From a bacterium (GTDB lineage: Bacteria; Cyanobacteriota; Vampirovibrionia; Gastranaerophilales; Gastranaerophilaceae): DNA of 64,000 bases. A program made the position numbers and the translations under genes. Positions 29,084-39,570 of this stretch are shown in pieces. Positions within the stretch are counted from its first letter, which is position 1. Each line of letters opens with the position of its first letter. The DNA is taken from the NCBI GenBank assembly GCA_017470245.1, contig JAFUEV010000007.1, forward strand, positions 1 through 64,000, read 5' to 3'. The notes beneath the pieces are model-generated. The model ran no database searches, had not been told where the DNA came from, and worked only from the letters and a program-made list of their open reading frames with translations.

Positions 29084-29212
29084 ATGAATTTAAATGAGAA
29101 CTGTTTATTGCATTTTTTAATCAATCCTGATGAATTACAAGATCTATCAAGACTATTTCTAAAGAATATTGAAGAAATTGATAAAAACTCTAAAATAGAT
29201 GATAATAAATAA
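29084..29212 (+). CDS. Possible small protein (42 aa) upstream of CHASE2-GGDEF gene
   Basis: An ATG frame of 42 codons with GGTAGG upstream. The product MNLNENCLLHFLINPDELQD continues as an acidic helix. The stop lies 19 bases before the next gene's ATG and the frame covers no other gene. Too short for firm judgement. Confidence 0.45.
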   Translation: MNLNENCLLHFLINPDELQDLSRLFLKNIEEIDKNSKIDDNK

Positions 29213-29231
29213 TATCATCTATGGAGAGTTT

Positions 29232-31103
29232 ATGAAAAAAATATATAATTTTATACACCGTCACAGATATGATATAACTTGTCTTTTAGTATTAATCTTG
29301 ATAATACTTTTTGTCTGTATTGTCTTTCCTAAATACGAAACAAAGAACATAGTCAAAATTATTGAAAACAAAACATTTGATATAAGACAAAACATTATAG
29401 CAAAAGATAAACACGTTAATAAAGACATTGTAATAGTAACGGTAGATGACCCTTCTTATGAGTACCTAATAGAAACATATGGTGATTGGCCTATTCCAAG
29501 ACACGTGTATGCACAATTACTTGATTATATACAGGCACAAAATCCAAAATATGTTGCATTTGATTTGCTTTTTATAAAATCACTTAATAGAATACCTCAA
29601 AGCGACCAACAACTTGTTAACGCATTTGAGAAATACCAGAATACATACACAGCATTTAATTTTGATGATTATTCGTTTGATTTAAGACAACCGCCCGAAT
29701 TAGACAAAAAACTTTCATCTGAAATTAAATTTGAATCAAATAAAATATATCCAATAAAATTTACAAATTGCAGAATGATTATGAATGACATTATTGATGT
29801 CACCTCTAACATAGGGCATATTAACACACCGAAATCAGATGACGGATTTATTCGTTCGATTCCGGTAATTGTTTCATACCCTGAATACGAACAAGAAAGT
29901 TTTAAAATTCTTAATAATAATTACTACCTTTATATGACATTAAAAATGGCTATAGACTATTTTAATAAATACGAAAATGCAAATATTACAGACCTTGTTG
30001 TAGATAATAACAATAACCTGATTTTGGGAGACAGAAAAATACCGTTAACACCAAGAGGCGAAGTTATCCTAAACTGGTACGGAGAAAGCGGTCTAAATAA
30101 TCCTAATACATTTAAATATTTATCATTCTGGCAAGTATTAAAATCAATAAAAGCAAAAGAAGAAGGTAAAAAAGAGTTAGTACCTGAAGATTACTTTAAA
30201 GATAAAATTGTTTATATCGGAACTAACGTATTTTCTCTATCAGATATCAAAACAGTACCGACAGGAAAGTATTTTCCCGGAGTAGAAATGCACGCTACTT
30301 TATTTAACAATATTTTAGATAATAATTTAATACACAAAGCAACATTACCCACAAATATAGTTATATCAGCATTGCTCTCCATATTGGCAATATTTACGGT
30401 ATTCAGATTTCGCTCCGTATTCTTTTCCATAATCGTTTACGCTTTAATAATGGTTTTGTTCTTATACAGTGCAACATTTGTAATGACAAAATATAATTTA
30501 TGGATATGGATTGCTGTACCCGTTCTTTCTTCAATGTTTACATTTGTTTGTTCATTTATAGTTAAATACCTTATAAAATCAAGAGATTTTGACTATACAT
30601 ATAAACTCGCAACTACTGACGGGTTAACAGAATTATACAATCACAGGTATTTTCAGGAGTTATTAAGCAACAAAATTGAAACAAGCAGAAAAACAGGTAC
30701 AAAGTTTTCGCTGATAATGACAGATATTGATTTCTTTAAAAAATTCAATGATAAATACGGACATCAGGCAGGTGATGCCGTATTAAAGCACGTAGCAAGA
30801 ACATTAAAAACAAATGTAAGAGCTGATGACTATGTTTGCAGATACGGCGGAGAAGAAATGACTATTATTTTAAATGCCGATAAAGGTAACGCCATAAAAA
30901 GTGCAAATAAATTATGTAAAGCAATTTCATCTCAAGAATTTGAGCTTTCGCCTGAATTATCAGTAAATATTACAATTAGTTTAGGAGTTTCAACATTCCC
31001 TGAAGACGGGAAAACAGCTGCAGAACTAATTGAATATGCTGACAAATGTCTTTATAAAGCAAAAGAAACAGGACGAAACAGAGTCGGCAATACTGATATA
31101 TAA
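29232..31103 (+). CDS. CHASE2-domain diguanylate cyclase
   Basis: Start set at ATG 29232, with GGAG 7 bases upstream. 623 residues: one N-terminal membrane helix, an extracytoplasmic CHASE2 sensor (about 30-365; IVTVDDPSYEYL, PRHVYAQLLDYI), three membrane helices (about 370-440), and a GGDEF domain with DIDFFKKFNDKYGH and the active GGEEM near 539. It should make cyclic di-GMP in response to an external cue. No EAL domain is seen. Confidence 0.95.
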   Translation: MKKIYNFIHRHRYDITCLLVLILIILFVCIVFPKYETKNIVKIIENKTFDIRQNIIAKDKHVNKDIVIVTVDDPSYEYLIETYGDWPIPRHVYAQLLDYIQAQNPKYVAFDLLFIKSLNRIPQSDQQLVNAFEKYQNTYTAFNFDDYSFDLRQPPELDKKLSSEIKFESNKIYPIKFTNCRMIMNDIIDVTSNIGHINTPKSDDGFIRSIPVIVSYPEYEQESFKILNNNYYLYMTLKMAIDYFNKYENANITDLVVDNNNNLILGDRKIPLTPRGEVILNWYGESGLNNPNTFKYLSFWQVLKSIKAKEEGKKELVPEDYFKDKIVYIGTNVFSLSDIKTVPTGKYFPGVEMHATLFNNILDNNLIHKATLPTNIVISALLSILAIFTVFRFRSVFFSIIVYALIMVLFLYSATFVMTKYNLWIWIAVPVLSSMFTFVCSFIVKYLIKSRDFDYTYKLATTDGLTELYNHRYFQELLSNKIETSRKTGTKFSLIMTDIDFFKKFNDKYGHQAGDAVLKHVARTLKTNVRADDYVCRYGGEEMTIILNADKGNAIKSANKLCKAISSQEFELSPELSVNITISLGVSTFPEDGKTAAELIEYADKCLYKAKETGRNRVGNTDI

Positions 31104-31212
31104 TCGCTTATATAATATGTAAATTTTTTATAACATTGTTGATATAAATGGCACATGTTAGGTATGAATATACTTATATAAAGTGTGTTTATTATTCGTA
31201 GGGGTGTCTTTC

Positions 31213-33621
31213 GTGAAAATCAACAAAATCAATAGCATTAGCAGCATCAAAACAAACGTTTCGCCAAAAGAAGTAACAAACAAGAACTTAAGCAATTCTA
31301 ATGAACAAATAAAAGAGTTATCTAACATATATTATCAACCGATATCATTTGGCAGATCAAAAGCAGAACACCATAGCTGGGGTGCACAAATTGACCCTAA
31401 AACGAAAGAAGCAACATTTAAGATTTTAACATACCCTGACTCAAAGAAAGTTGAAGTAACAGTTGAAAAAAGAAACAATCCTACGAAGAGAAAAACATAT
31501 ACACTAAAGAATATGGGAGAAGGTATCTTCGCAACAGCTCAAAAGTTGCCAGCAGGTGAAGTAGAAAACGGTGATAAATATTACTACACTATTTATAAAG
31601 GTAACGGAGATATAGATAAAGTTAAAGACCCATATTCATTCAGACAAGAACAATTACTCGGCGTATCAACAGTATACGACCATTCATTATACAAATGGAA
31701 TGATGATGATTGGTTTAAAAATAATCCGAACAGAATATCAAGGAAAGCCGATTCAAATAATAATTTAACTCCGTTAAATGCAGCAAGAATATATGAATTT
31801 AATACCGCCTCATTAACAAAAAGAGGAACATTTGATGCTGCAAAATCGGTTATTAAATACTTGCCTGAAATGGGATTTAATTCAATTGAAATAATGCCGG
31901 TTGAAAATACATACTCATTTAACTGGGGCTATGATGGTGTTGATAAAATGGCACCATCAGAACATTTAGGCGGCCCTGACGAATTAAAATCAATGATTGA
32001 TTATGCACATAAACAAGGACTAAATGTCATTATGGATATGGTTCCAAATCATTTAGGTCCGGATGGCGCATCACTATTAAAAACAGGTCCATTCATTAAA
32101 GGAAATAACTGTTTTGGGGAAGCATTTAATTTTGAGGGCAAAGATTCCAAATATGTAAGAGATTATATTGTAAATTCGGCATTAAACTGGATTGAAAATT
32201 ATCATTGCGACGGGCTAAGACTTGATATGACAAAGTTTATGGAATCTGATACGACAATGAAACAAATAGCCGCAGAAATTAATTATCATCATCCGGATGC
32301 ATTTTTAATTGCGGAAGACAGTCGTTCCGGAATAAGCGTAGATGATAACGGCAATTACTGGGATAATTATGATGAACCACACGATAAAAGAGTATTAACG
32401 CCATTAAAGCCTTATGAATCGGGCGAAGGAGAAAATGAAGGCTACCATGTAGGTGCTATTAAAGAAATCGCAAGAAATAACACTTCATTAGGACGTCTTG
32501 GATATGACAGCGAATGGGATTTTAATTATTTCCATTCATTAAAAGATGCATTATATGGTGTTGTTGATATGGATGCGATTGAAAAAGCAAGCTACTGTTC
32601 TCAAGACAGAGTTAAATATATAATGAGTCACGATGAAATAGGTAATTTTGAAGGTTCAAGATTAATATCAAAACTAATGGTACCAATTTTACATTTAAAT
32701 GAAAATATCGTTTTGGACTCTGTAGATAAAAAAAGAGCAGAAGCATTAAAAGAATCAAAAGGGATGAGCGAAGATGACGCATACAGAACAGTTTCACTTC
32801 AGAAAGCTCAATTTGTAGGTGAAAAATTAGTCACAATGCTTCAAACCGGCGAACTTGATAAATATGATACGTCAAGAACAACATCCCGAAAATGGGCTCA
32901 CGAAATAAATAAAGCATTTAAGAAAGATATTCTGATTCCTTTAGGACTAAAGAACTCTGCATCTATTACATACAATATATTAAAATCGATGTATGAAAGA
33001 GCATACAATAAAAATAAAATGGCTATGGCAAGGACATTTGCTACACCGGGGCCTAAAATGGTATTCCAAGGTGATGAAAGAGCCGATTTGACACCATTTA
33101 GATTTTTCAGACAATTTGAATCAGTAAAAAGAGAAGATAACTTATACTTTGAAAAAGGATATGAACCGGGTATTTCTGCTCTAAGAGAATCAACAATAGG
33201 TAGTATTCCTTATTCTAAAGAAGGCAGAGCAAATATGAGTAAGTTTAAAGCTTTAATGAAAGACCTAAACAAAATAAATGAAGAAAACCCTGCTCTTGTA
33301 AAAGGTCATCTTATTCCGGGTGACACAGTAAAACATCAAGCTTCACAGGTCTTCGCAACACACGCTGCAGACAATGAAAGTGGAAATGAACTATACGCAA
33401 TCACTAATTTTTCATCATCAAGTTATCCGAGATATAATGCAGCAGACTACTACATTAAATTTCCACAAGGAGAATGGGTTGAAATTTTAAATACTGATGA
33501 CAAAAAATACGGCGGTTCCGGAGAATATATGAATACCAGAGCAATAAAAAGCGACGGACAAAGTAACATTCCTATAAAACTTGACGGAGAATGCACTTTA
33601 ATATTTAAGAAAGTCAAATAA
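31213..33621 (+). CDS. GH13 alpha-amylase-family enzyme with F-motif N-terminus
   Basis: GTG at 31213 is chosen because AGGGG lies 7 bases upstream and the product then begins MKINKI. 802 residues: Asn/Ser-rich extension with PISFGRSK (about 45-52), a CBM48-like domain (SWGAQIDPKTKEATFKI), then a GH13 barrel. Catalytic regions: DMVPNH (about 275), DGLRLD (nucleophile Asp about 337), AEDSR (acid Glu about 368), SHDE (about 472-475). About 140 extra helical residues lie between SHDE and the usual FQGDE loop (about 618). It resembles glucan-branching or trehalohydrolase-type enzymes; the reaction is uncertain. There is no ordinary signal peptide. Confidence 0.85.
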   Translation: MKINKINSISSIKTNVSPKEVTNKNLSNSNEQIKELSNIYYQPISFGRSKAEHHSWGAQIDPKTKEATFKILTYPDSKKVEVTVEKRNNPTKRKTYTLKNMGEGIFATAQKLPAGEVENGDKYYYTIYKGNGDIDKVKDPYSFRQEQLLGVSTVYDHSLYKWNDDDWFKNNPNRISRKADSNNNLTPLNAARIYEFNTASLTKRGTFDAAKSVIKYLPEMGFNSIEIMPVENTYSFNWGYDGVDKMAPSEHLGGPDELKSMIDYAHKQGLNVIMDMVPNHLGPDGASLLKTGPFIKGNNCFGEAFNFEGKDSKYVRDYIVNSALNWIENYHCDGLRLDMTKFMESDTTMKQIAAEINYHHPDAFLIAEDSRSGISVDDNGNYWDNYDEPHDKRVLTPLKPYESGEGENEGYHVGAIKEIARNNTSLGRLGYDSEWDFNYFHSLKDALYGVVDMDAIEKASYCSQDRVKYIMSHDEIGNFEGSRLISKLMVPILHLNENIVLDSVDKKRAEALKESKGMSEDDAYRTVSLQKAQFVGEKLVTMLQTGELDKYDTSRTTSRKWAHEINKAFKKDILIPLGLKNSASITYNILKSMYERAYNKNKMAMARTFATPGPKMVFQGDERADLTPFRFFRQFESVKREDNLYFEKGYEPGISALRESTIGSIPYSKEGRANMSKFKALMKDLNKINEENPALVKGHLIPGDTVKHQASQVFATHAADNESGNELYAITNFSSSSYPRYNAADYYIKFPQGEWVEILNTDDKKYGGSGEYMNTRAIKSDGQSNIPIKLDGECTLIFKKVK

Positions 33622-33625
33622 AAGG

Positions 33626-33651
33626 AAACAGACTGCATAAGCAGTCTGTTT
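33626..33651 (+). terminator. Terminator after GH13 gene
   Basis: 11-bp stem AAACAGACTGC / GCAGTCTGTTT, loop ATAA, T-run on the plus strand. It lies between convergent genes. Confidence 0.85.
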
Positions 33652-33667
33652 TTATTAAATATATTAT

Positions 33668-36600
33668 CTAAGTAGCTATCCATTTATCTGTTACATCAAA
33701 TTGTGCAATAAGTGCGGATATATCCGTTTCATTACCGCCTTTAAATACATTTGCAACACTATCATAGTGAGCACCTTCTTTTTCAGTAAGCCATGATGCT
33801 ATACTATTTTTTACAGCATTTATGTTACTCATTGATATTTCATAATCATCTGCATCAACAAATGTTTCAATACAATCCCATCCGCCATTTCCTGATGAAT
33901 CTTTAACAATGTTTATGCCTTTGATATCTGCGTGGTTTGTATCTGTTTTCCATAAATCAAATTCTTCAGCAGTAAGTATTCTTAATCCTGCATCATCAAC
34001 ATTTCCCTCACTATCAACATTAAATACGAAATGAAGATTTTGATAAGAAGCATTAGCAGAACCGTTATAAGAATTTATACTTACATAGTCATTACCTGAT
34101 GAATCAGAGATTATGTTTTTGGCACCTGCAAGAACATATATTGCATCATCTCCTGCATCGCCATACAAAATATTAGTTTCAGAAGTTGCAATGATAACAT
34201 CATCTCCACCTCCTGCGTGGACTTCATCCACTACTCCTTCAGTAGAATCATAATTAAACATTGTTTCATCACTACCATAGGTTCCCGTAAAGATCCATTC
34301 ATCATTGTCTGTACCATAGATTCTGTCACTGCCGCCAAAGCCTTCTATATCAACACTATATAACGCTAATTCATCCGTATTAATCCTTAATTCCTCTCCT
34401 ATTTTTTTGTTGTTACGCATTAAGTAATCAGAATATGAATTTATATATTCAACTCTCTTAAATAAATCAGCAGCATTATATACTGTGCCTGTAGAATCTT
34501 TTATTTGAGTTACTTTATTGTGAGCATTATAATAAAATTCTTTTACTCTTAATGTATTTTCATCATCATAATGGATTAGTAAATCATTCCAATAGCCGTT
34601 TACATCTCTGTCATAATTAGATAGACTTGTTAATTGAGCAATTGTTGCATTTTTAAATTCTAATATGGTATTTTCTCCGCCTTCTTGATACAAGATATCA
34701 GAGCCGTCACCTGAATTAAATACAAAAGTATTATTTCCGCCTTTAGAATATAAAGCATCAATCCCCTTGCCGCCTGTTAGAATGTTTTGACCGCTCTTAG
34801 CGATAAGGATATCTTCATTATCTGTTCCTATATACTCTCCGCCTGTTGCGATATCGAAACTTCCCAAATCGGATTTGTTGCCATACATTGTAGAAAGTCT
34901 TCTTTCTTCATTTTGGGAGTTCCAATTATAAGCAACAACTTTATCAATTTTATTATCAGAATTAAAATAATTATCAATAATCACGTAACTATCTTCATTC
35001 GATAAACCTTTAGTATTTATAACAAGACCGTTTCCGCTATTATTTGTATAATATTTAAACGTACTAAAATCAACATCGGAAGTAGATGCGGATTCAAATT
35101 GCAAAATATCATCTGAGGTATAATTCTTTACAGTATCAATGCCGTACCCGCTATTATAAGTAAAATTAAATGTATCAACACCAGTCCCCCCCAAAAGGAT
35201 ATCATCGCCATCTCTGCCGTCTAGAGTATTAGCAACATCATCAATTGCCTTTAAAATATTATCTCGATTGTTACCTCCTATACTTATTGTTGTCTGAGAT
35301 GTTCTGTCATTCCATTTATCAACTCTTAAAGTTGATGTATAAGTTCCATCTGTAGCGTTTGCATAACAATTCCAAGAAACCAGTAAATCTCCTGAATCAT
35401 TTTTACTTGAAGTCACATTACCTTCGACTAAACCTAAATTGATATTAGTTTTTGTAGTTTCTTCACTTCCTAAATAAAGTTCAACATCGGTTTGATTTCC
35501 CCAGATACTGACATTCTTAGTCCCTTCATTTGAATAAACAGTATCGTTGCCGCCGTGCAGACATATAAGTTCTCTGTTACCGTTACCACCATATATCGTA
35601 TCATTACCAAATCCTGCAGAATACAGCAAGCATTCATTCGGCATATTTGTACCATGAATTTCTCCGGTATAAGAATCGAACGGTTGAACATCAAAGACTC
35701 TCACCCAGGGTATTTCGATAGCGGTTGCATATTCAGGAACGGTATAGGGCACTTGAACTCTATCTTCTGCATACATTTCAGGATATTCCCAAATATTTAA
35801 TTTTACTTGATTTGTTCGTGGGTTACCATTTTCGTCAAAATAATCTTTAATAACAATTGAATACGCAGGATTATCAGCGTTTGTTAAACTTATATATAAA
35901 TCATTATCCTGTCCTGTGCCTCTGCAAAATATACCACATCCGTTTTCAAAGATTTCTTTATCAAAGTCAAGTGTAACAGTTGAGTTTTTATCATCACTTA
36001 AATAAATTGTTTTTACACAGGTTTCCGTGCAATCTCGCCATTCATAATCTGTGCCTTCATTATAAATTTCCAAGTTTAACATAGACATATCAAACTTAAC
36101 AACTGAATCACCTGAACCTAAATGGATATCGTCATTTCCTGCACTTGCATTTATGACATCATCTCCGCCGTTTGCAAAGATAATATCCCTACCTTCAGTG
36201 CCATAAAAAGTTTCATTTTGAGATGTACCAACAATAATATTAGAACCATTTGAGGTTATTTCTTTTACAGAGTTATTCTTATTTAAACCTGTTATTTGAC
36301 CTTTTTTATTTACGGTATAGTAATTTTTTACGGTAACAGAATCGTTTTCACCATATTTTATAATTAAGTCTTTATTATTTTTCTTTGTCCCCTGTTCAAA
36401 TTTTAAAGCAGATAAATTTATATCATTAAACTGAATAGTATCAGCTCCTTTACCCTGATATATAATATCATTTCCATCGCCTTCTGCAAAAATAAAAGTA
36501 TTTTCTCCTGCTTCTCCATAAAGTTTGTCATTACCTTGGCCACCGGTGATTACATCATTACCTGCACCACCTTTTATCAAATCACAGCCAATACCCCCCA

Positions 36601-38560
36601 ACAAATAATCATGTCCTGCCCCGCCATTTAAAGTATCATTATAATCAGAACCTGTTACACTATCATTACCAGCTCCAGAATTAATTGTAACACCATATTG
36701 AACGCCTTTTTTTACTTTTGTTGGATTAGTTAAACCGCTTACATCAATTTTATCAGCAAGTGCAGAACCCTTATAACTTTTTATTTTATTATCGGTAATA
36801 TTAATTTGATTTAAAATACGACTTTCGACAAGGTCAACACCGTTAATAAAAACAGTAGCACCGGTCACGTTTCCGTAATAATTTTTTAATGTAACAGACT
36901 TATTTTCGTCATCGTCTGTTTTAATTATCAGGTCATTTTTTCCGTTTTTACCTGTACCTTGACTAAATCTTAATGCAGATATATCAACTTCAGAATCACC
37001 GGAAGTAAAACTAAGATTTAAAGTTTCATTTTTAGTTAAATTAATAACATCATGCCCGAATGTTTCATCAATATCATAATTAATGATATTTGTACCTATT
37101 CCTCCTGTAATCGTATCATTAAATTGAGAACCGTATATAATATCATTACCGCCAAGAGATTTTATGACAGCACCATATTCTACACCCTTTTGAACTTTTG
37201 TTGGAGTTGTTAGCTCACGAATATCAATATAATCAGCAAGAGCAGAAGTTGTAACGGAGCCTTTAGTCAATTTATCTTCATCAAAGTTTATTAAAGCATC
37301 TTCTTTTAAGTTAATTATTTTATATTCACTACCATCAAAATAGGAAATAGTCACTTCTGCTCCGGTTTCTTTAGAATAATAGTTTTTTAGAGTAACTTTA
37401 CCGTCGACAGTTGTTACAATTAAATCATTAATTCCTTTGCCGGTACCTCTTTCATAACTAATTCCCTGTTTTCCATTAGCAAAGAAAAGTTTTAAATTCT
37501 CTCCTTTAGTAAGATTTATAGTATCATTTGAAAACTTATCTCTGTAGTATATTTGATTTTCACCTTTACCTAATGTATAAGTATCATTTCCGAGTGAAGA
37601 ATCTACCCAGTCATTATTATTTCCACCTTTTAAGGTATCAGCATATATAGAACCAACAAAGTAATTATTATCTGTCGGACAAGAGCCGAGATTGACCTTT
37701 GCACCTTTTACCTTTTCAAATCCTGATGTTTCTTGAGTAATAGTATTACCGGATTTGTCTTTAATCACTAAATCTTCGGCAAAAACCTGTTCTTTAACCC
37801 AAGAAGCAGTATATGTTAATTTTTTAGGATCTGTTATATATACATTTTTATATTCTTCTCGAATATCATATTCACAGTCACCATTTTTATCAGTTACAAC
37901 AAATGAACCGGATGAAGTTAAAACATCTTTTTTAGTATAGTTTTTTACTGTTATTGAACCGGTTAATTTATCTTCATCAAAAACAGGATATCCTTTATCA
38001 TCATAAGTATAAGGTTCACTATATACACTTATTTTCAAATCATTTCCTAAAAATTCGGGTTTTATATAGTCGGAAACATATTCGCTATCGTCTTCTGAAT
38101 ACTCAAAATCATCAATCATAATTTTCAAGTTTTCACCTTTAGTCAAAGTAACCGTATCATTCCCAAAAAATTTTTCGGTATATACTTTTACAATATTGGT
38201 ACCCTTACCACCTTTATAATTATCATTTTGTTCTACTACATTGTTTTCAAACGTATCATTATAATTAGTACCGTTTGTTATACCTTTTGTTGTTTTATAA
38301 GAACCTATATAATCAATTAAACCTGAAGCAAAAATATCAGAATAAATTGTATCATCAATTGTTTTAACATATTTCAACTTAGAGATATTTTTAATTATTT
38401 TAGTCTCAATACCTTTAGCTATCGTAATAATTTTTCCGTCAGTTGTGAATTTATATCCTTCTACTTCTGACAAATTAAGAGCAGTTTTTTTATTCGCATT
38501 AAACTCTGTTGTTAACGAATTCAAGTCAATCGTTAACACATCTTTTGCCTTTATAACCAT
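33668..38560 (-). CDS. Giant RTX-type calcium-binding repeat protein (1630 aa)
   Basis: Many GGxGxDxUx-type nonapeptides (GGAGNDVITGGQGNDKLYGEAG, in scattered clusters) define hemolysin-type calcium-binding repeats. Several modules repeat DLIIK...VTVKNYY, which resembles the HCBP-related domain that follows such repeats. No N-terminal signal peptide is visible (MVIKAKDVLTID...), which fits type I secretion through an unlinked transporter. Likely a secreted or surface adhesin folding with Ca2+. No enzyme domain seen. No transporter genes flank it. Confidence 0.85.
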   Translation of the reverse strand: MVIKAKDVLTIDLNSLTTEFNANKKTALNLSEVEGYKFTTDGKIITIAKGIETKIIKNISKLKYVKTIDDTIYSDIFASGLIDYIGSYKTTKGITNGTNYNDTFENNVVEQNDNYKGGKGTNIVKVYTEKFFGNDTVTLTKGENLKIMIDDFEYSEDDSEYVSDYIKPEFLGNDLKISVYSEPYTYDDKGYPVFDEDKLTGSITVKNYTKKDVLTSSGSFVVTDKNGDCEYDIREEYKNVYITDPKKLTYTASWVKEQVFAEDLVIKDKSGNTITQETSGFEKVKGAKVNLGSCPTDNNYFVGSIYADTLKGGNNNDWVDSSLGNDTYTLGKGENQIYYRDKFSNDTINLTKGENLKLFFANGKQGISYERGTGKGINDLIVTTVDGKVTLKNYYSKETGAEVTISYFDGSEYKIINLKEDALINFDEDKLTKGSVTTSALADYIDIRELTTPTKVQKGVEYGAVIKSLGGNDIIYGSQFNDTITGGIGTNIINYDIDETFGHDVINLTKNETLNLSFTSGDSEVDISALRFSQGTGKNGKNDLIIKTDDDENKSVTLKNYYGNVTGATVFINGVDLVESRILNQINITDNKIKSYKGSALADKIDVSGLTNPTKVKKGVQYGVTINSGAGNDSVTGSDYNDTLNGGAGHDYLLGGIGCDLIKGGAGNDVITGGQGNDKLYGEAGENTFIFAEGDGNDIIYQGKGADTIQFNDINLSALKFEQGTKKNNKDLIIKYGENDSVTVKNYYTVNKKGQITGLNKNNSVKEITSNGSNIIVGTSQNETFYGTEGRDIIFANGGDDVINASAGNDDIHLGSGDSVVKFDMSMLNLEIYNEGTDYEWRDCTETCVKTIYLSDDKNSTVTLDFDKEIFENGCGIFCRGTGQDNDLYISLTNADNPAYSIVIKDYFDENGNPRTNQVKLNIWEYPEMYAEDRVQVPYTVPEYATAIEIPWVRVFDVQPFDSYTGEIHGTNMPNECLLYSAGFGNDTIYGGNGNRELICLHGGNDTVYSNEGTKNVSIWGNQTDVELYLGSEETTKTNINLGLVEGNVTSSKNDSGDLLVSWNCYANATDGTYTSTLRVDKWNDRTSQTTISIGGNNRDNILKAIDDVANTLDGRDGDDILLGGTGVDTFNFTYNSGYGIDTVKNYTSDDILQFESASTSDVDFSTFKYYTNNSGNGLVINTKGLSNEDSYVIIDNYFNSDNKIDKVVAYNWNSQNEERRLSTMYGNKSDLGSFDIATGGEYIGTDNEDILIAKSGQNILTGGKGIDALYSKGGNNTFVFNSGDGSDILYQEGGENTILEFKNATIAQLTSLSNYDRDVNGYWNDLLIHYDDENTLRVKEFYYNAHNKVTQIKDSTGTVYNAADLFKRVEYINSYSDYLMRNNKKIGEELRINTDELALYSVDIEGFGGSDRIYGTDNDEWIFTGTYGSDETMFNYDSTEGVVDEVHAGGGDDVIIATSETNILYGDAGDDAIYVLAGAKNIISDSSGNDYVSINSYNGSANASYQNLHFVFNVDSEGNVDDAGLRILTAEEFDLWKTDTNHADIKGINIVKDSSGNGGWDCIETFVDADDYEISMSNINAVKNSIASWLTEKEGAHYDSVANVFKGGNETDISALIAQFDVTDKWIAT

Positions 38561-38656
38561 AAGAAACCTCCGCTAATAAACATTACAATTATATTTAAAA
38601 ACAGAGAAAAGTCAAGTGGCAGTTTGTTTTTAATGAATTTTATGTACTATTTATTA

Positions 38657-39520
38657 TTATGATTTACAATTATTTATCGGTTTTCCAAACATCAAGCGCC
38701 ACAATCCCATGCGTTTTTTTAATGTATGTTTTATTCCTGATGTTATTTCTTCAGCATTTTCCATTGTTGCATTTGTTCCACATAAAACAGAATTAACCAT
38801 AGGAATTGTATCTTCTTCAATTTGATATGTTATTTCATTTAAATTATTTGTAATATTCTTTATATTTTCAGTAGTTTCATTCAAATTATCAAATGAATTT
38901 TTTGTTGTATTTCTGTCCAAAGCATTGTCCAAATTATCGGATATATTTGCAATACTTCCTGTCGTTTTTGCAAGATTAGATGCCGTTCTTTTTACATCAG
39001 CATTTATTTCATTTAACATTTGATTAATTTGAGAAAAAGTCTGTCCTATATTTTGAACAGTTGCAGTAGCGGAATCCATAAGAGTTGTTGCTTCATTTAC
39101 GATAGTATCTATATCTTCAGCTTCTATAGAATCCGATATGACGTTTTTTATATCCTTTGAGACAGTTCCTTTGATTTTCATATTGTTTTTTATTCTTTTT
39201 AATGTCGGCGAATCAGGATATTTAATACTTACATACTCTTTTGTCGGCATTCGTTTAATATTTGCAGTAATATTTGAAGGCAAATTTATATTTCTCGGTT
39301 TTATTTTTAACTTCAAATAAGTATTTGTATAGTCTTTATCCGGATAGATTTTTGTTGTTTTACCGATTTTAAATCCTTTGTAATAAACGCCCATTTGTTT
39401 TTCTAATGGTTCTATATCATCAAATTTAACAACAATGTTTAAGTATGCAAGTTTTTCATACAAGAACCAACATACAAGCCCTAAAACTACAACTAAAATT
39501 ATTATATACAGTTTCTTCAT
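38657..39520 (-). CDS. MlaD/MCE-family protein
   Basis: 287 residues with an N-terminal membrane helix (3-22), an MCE domain (about 28-120) with VYYKGFKIGKTTKI and the beta-sheet residues typical of mammalian-cell-entry proteins, then a long Asn/Thr-rich helical/coiled-coil region. MCE proteins are substrate-binding parts of lipid ABC transporters that move phospholipid between membranes. No mlaE/mlaF neighbours are seen here. It lies 50 bases downstream of the SDR gene, probably co-transcribed. Confidence 0.85.
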   Translation of the reverse strand: MKKLYIIILVVVLGLVCWFLYEKLAYLNIVVKFDDIEPLEKQMGVYYKGFKIGKTTKIYPDKDYTNTYLKLKIKPRNINLPSNITANIKRMPTKEYVSIKYPDSPTLKRIKNNMKIKGTVSKDIKNVISDSIEAEDIDTIVNEATTLMDSATATVQNIGQTFSQINQMLNEINADVKRTASNLAKTTGSIANISDNLDNALDRNTTKNSFDNLNETTENIKNITNNLNEITYQIEEDTIPMVNSVLCGTNATMENAEEITSGIKHTLKKRMGLWRLMFGKPINNCKS

Positions 39521-39570
39521 ATTTCTAATAAACTATATACAATACAAAACAACAATTAGACTATTGTATA

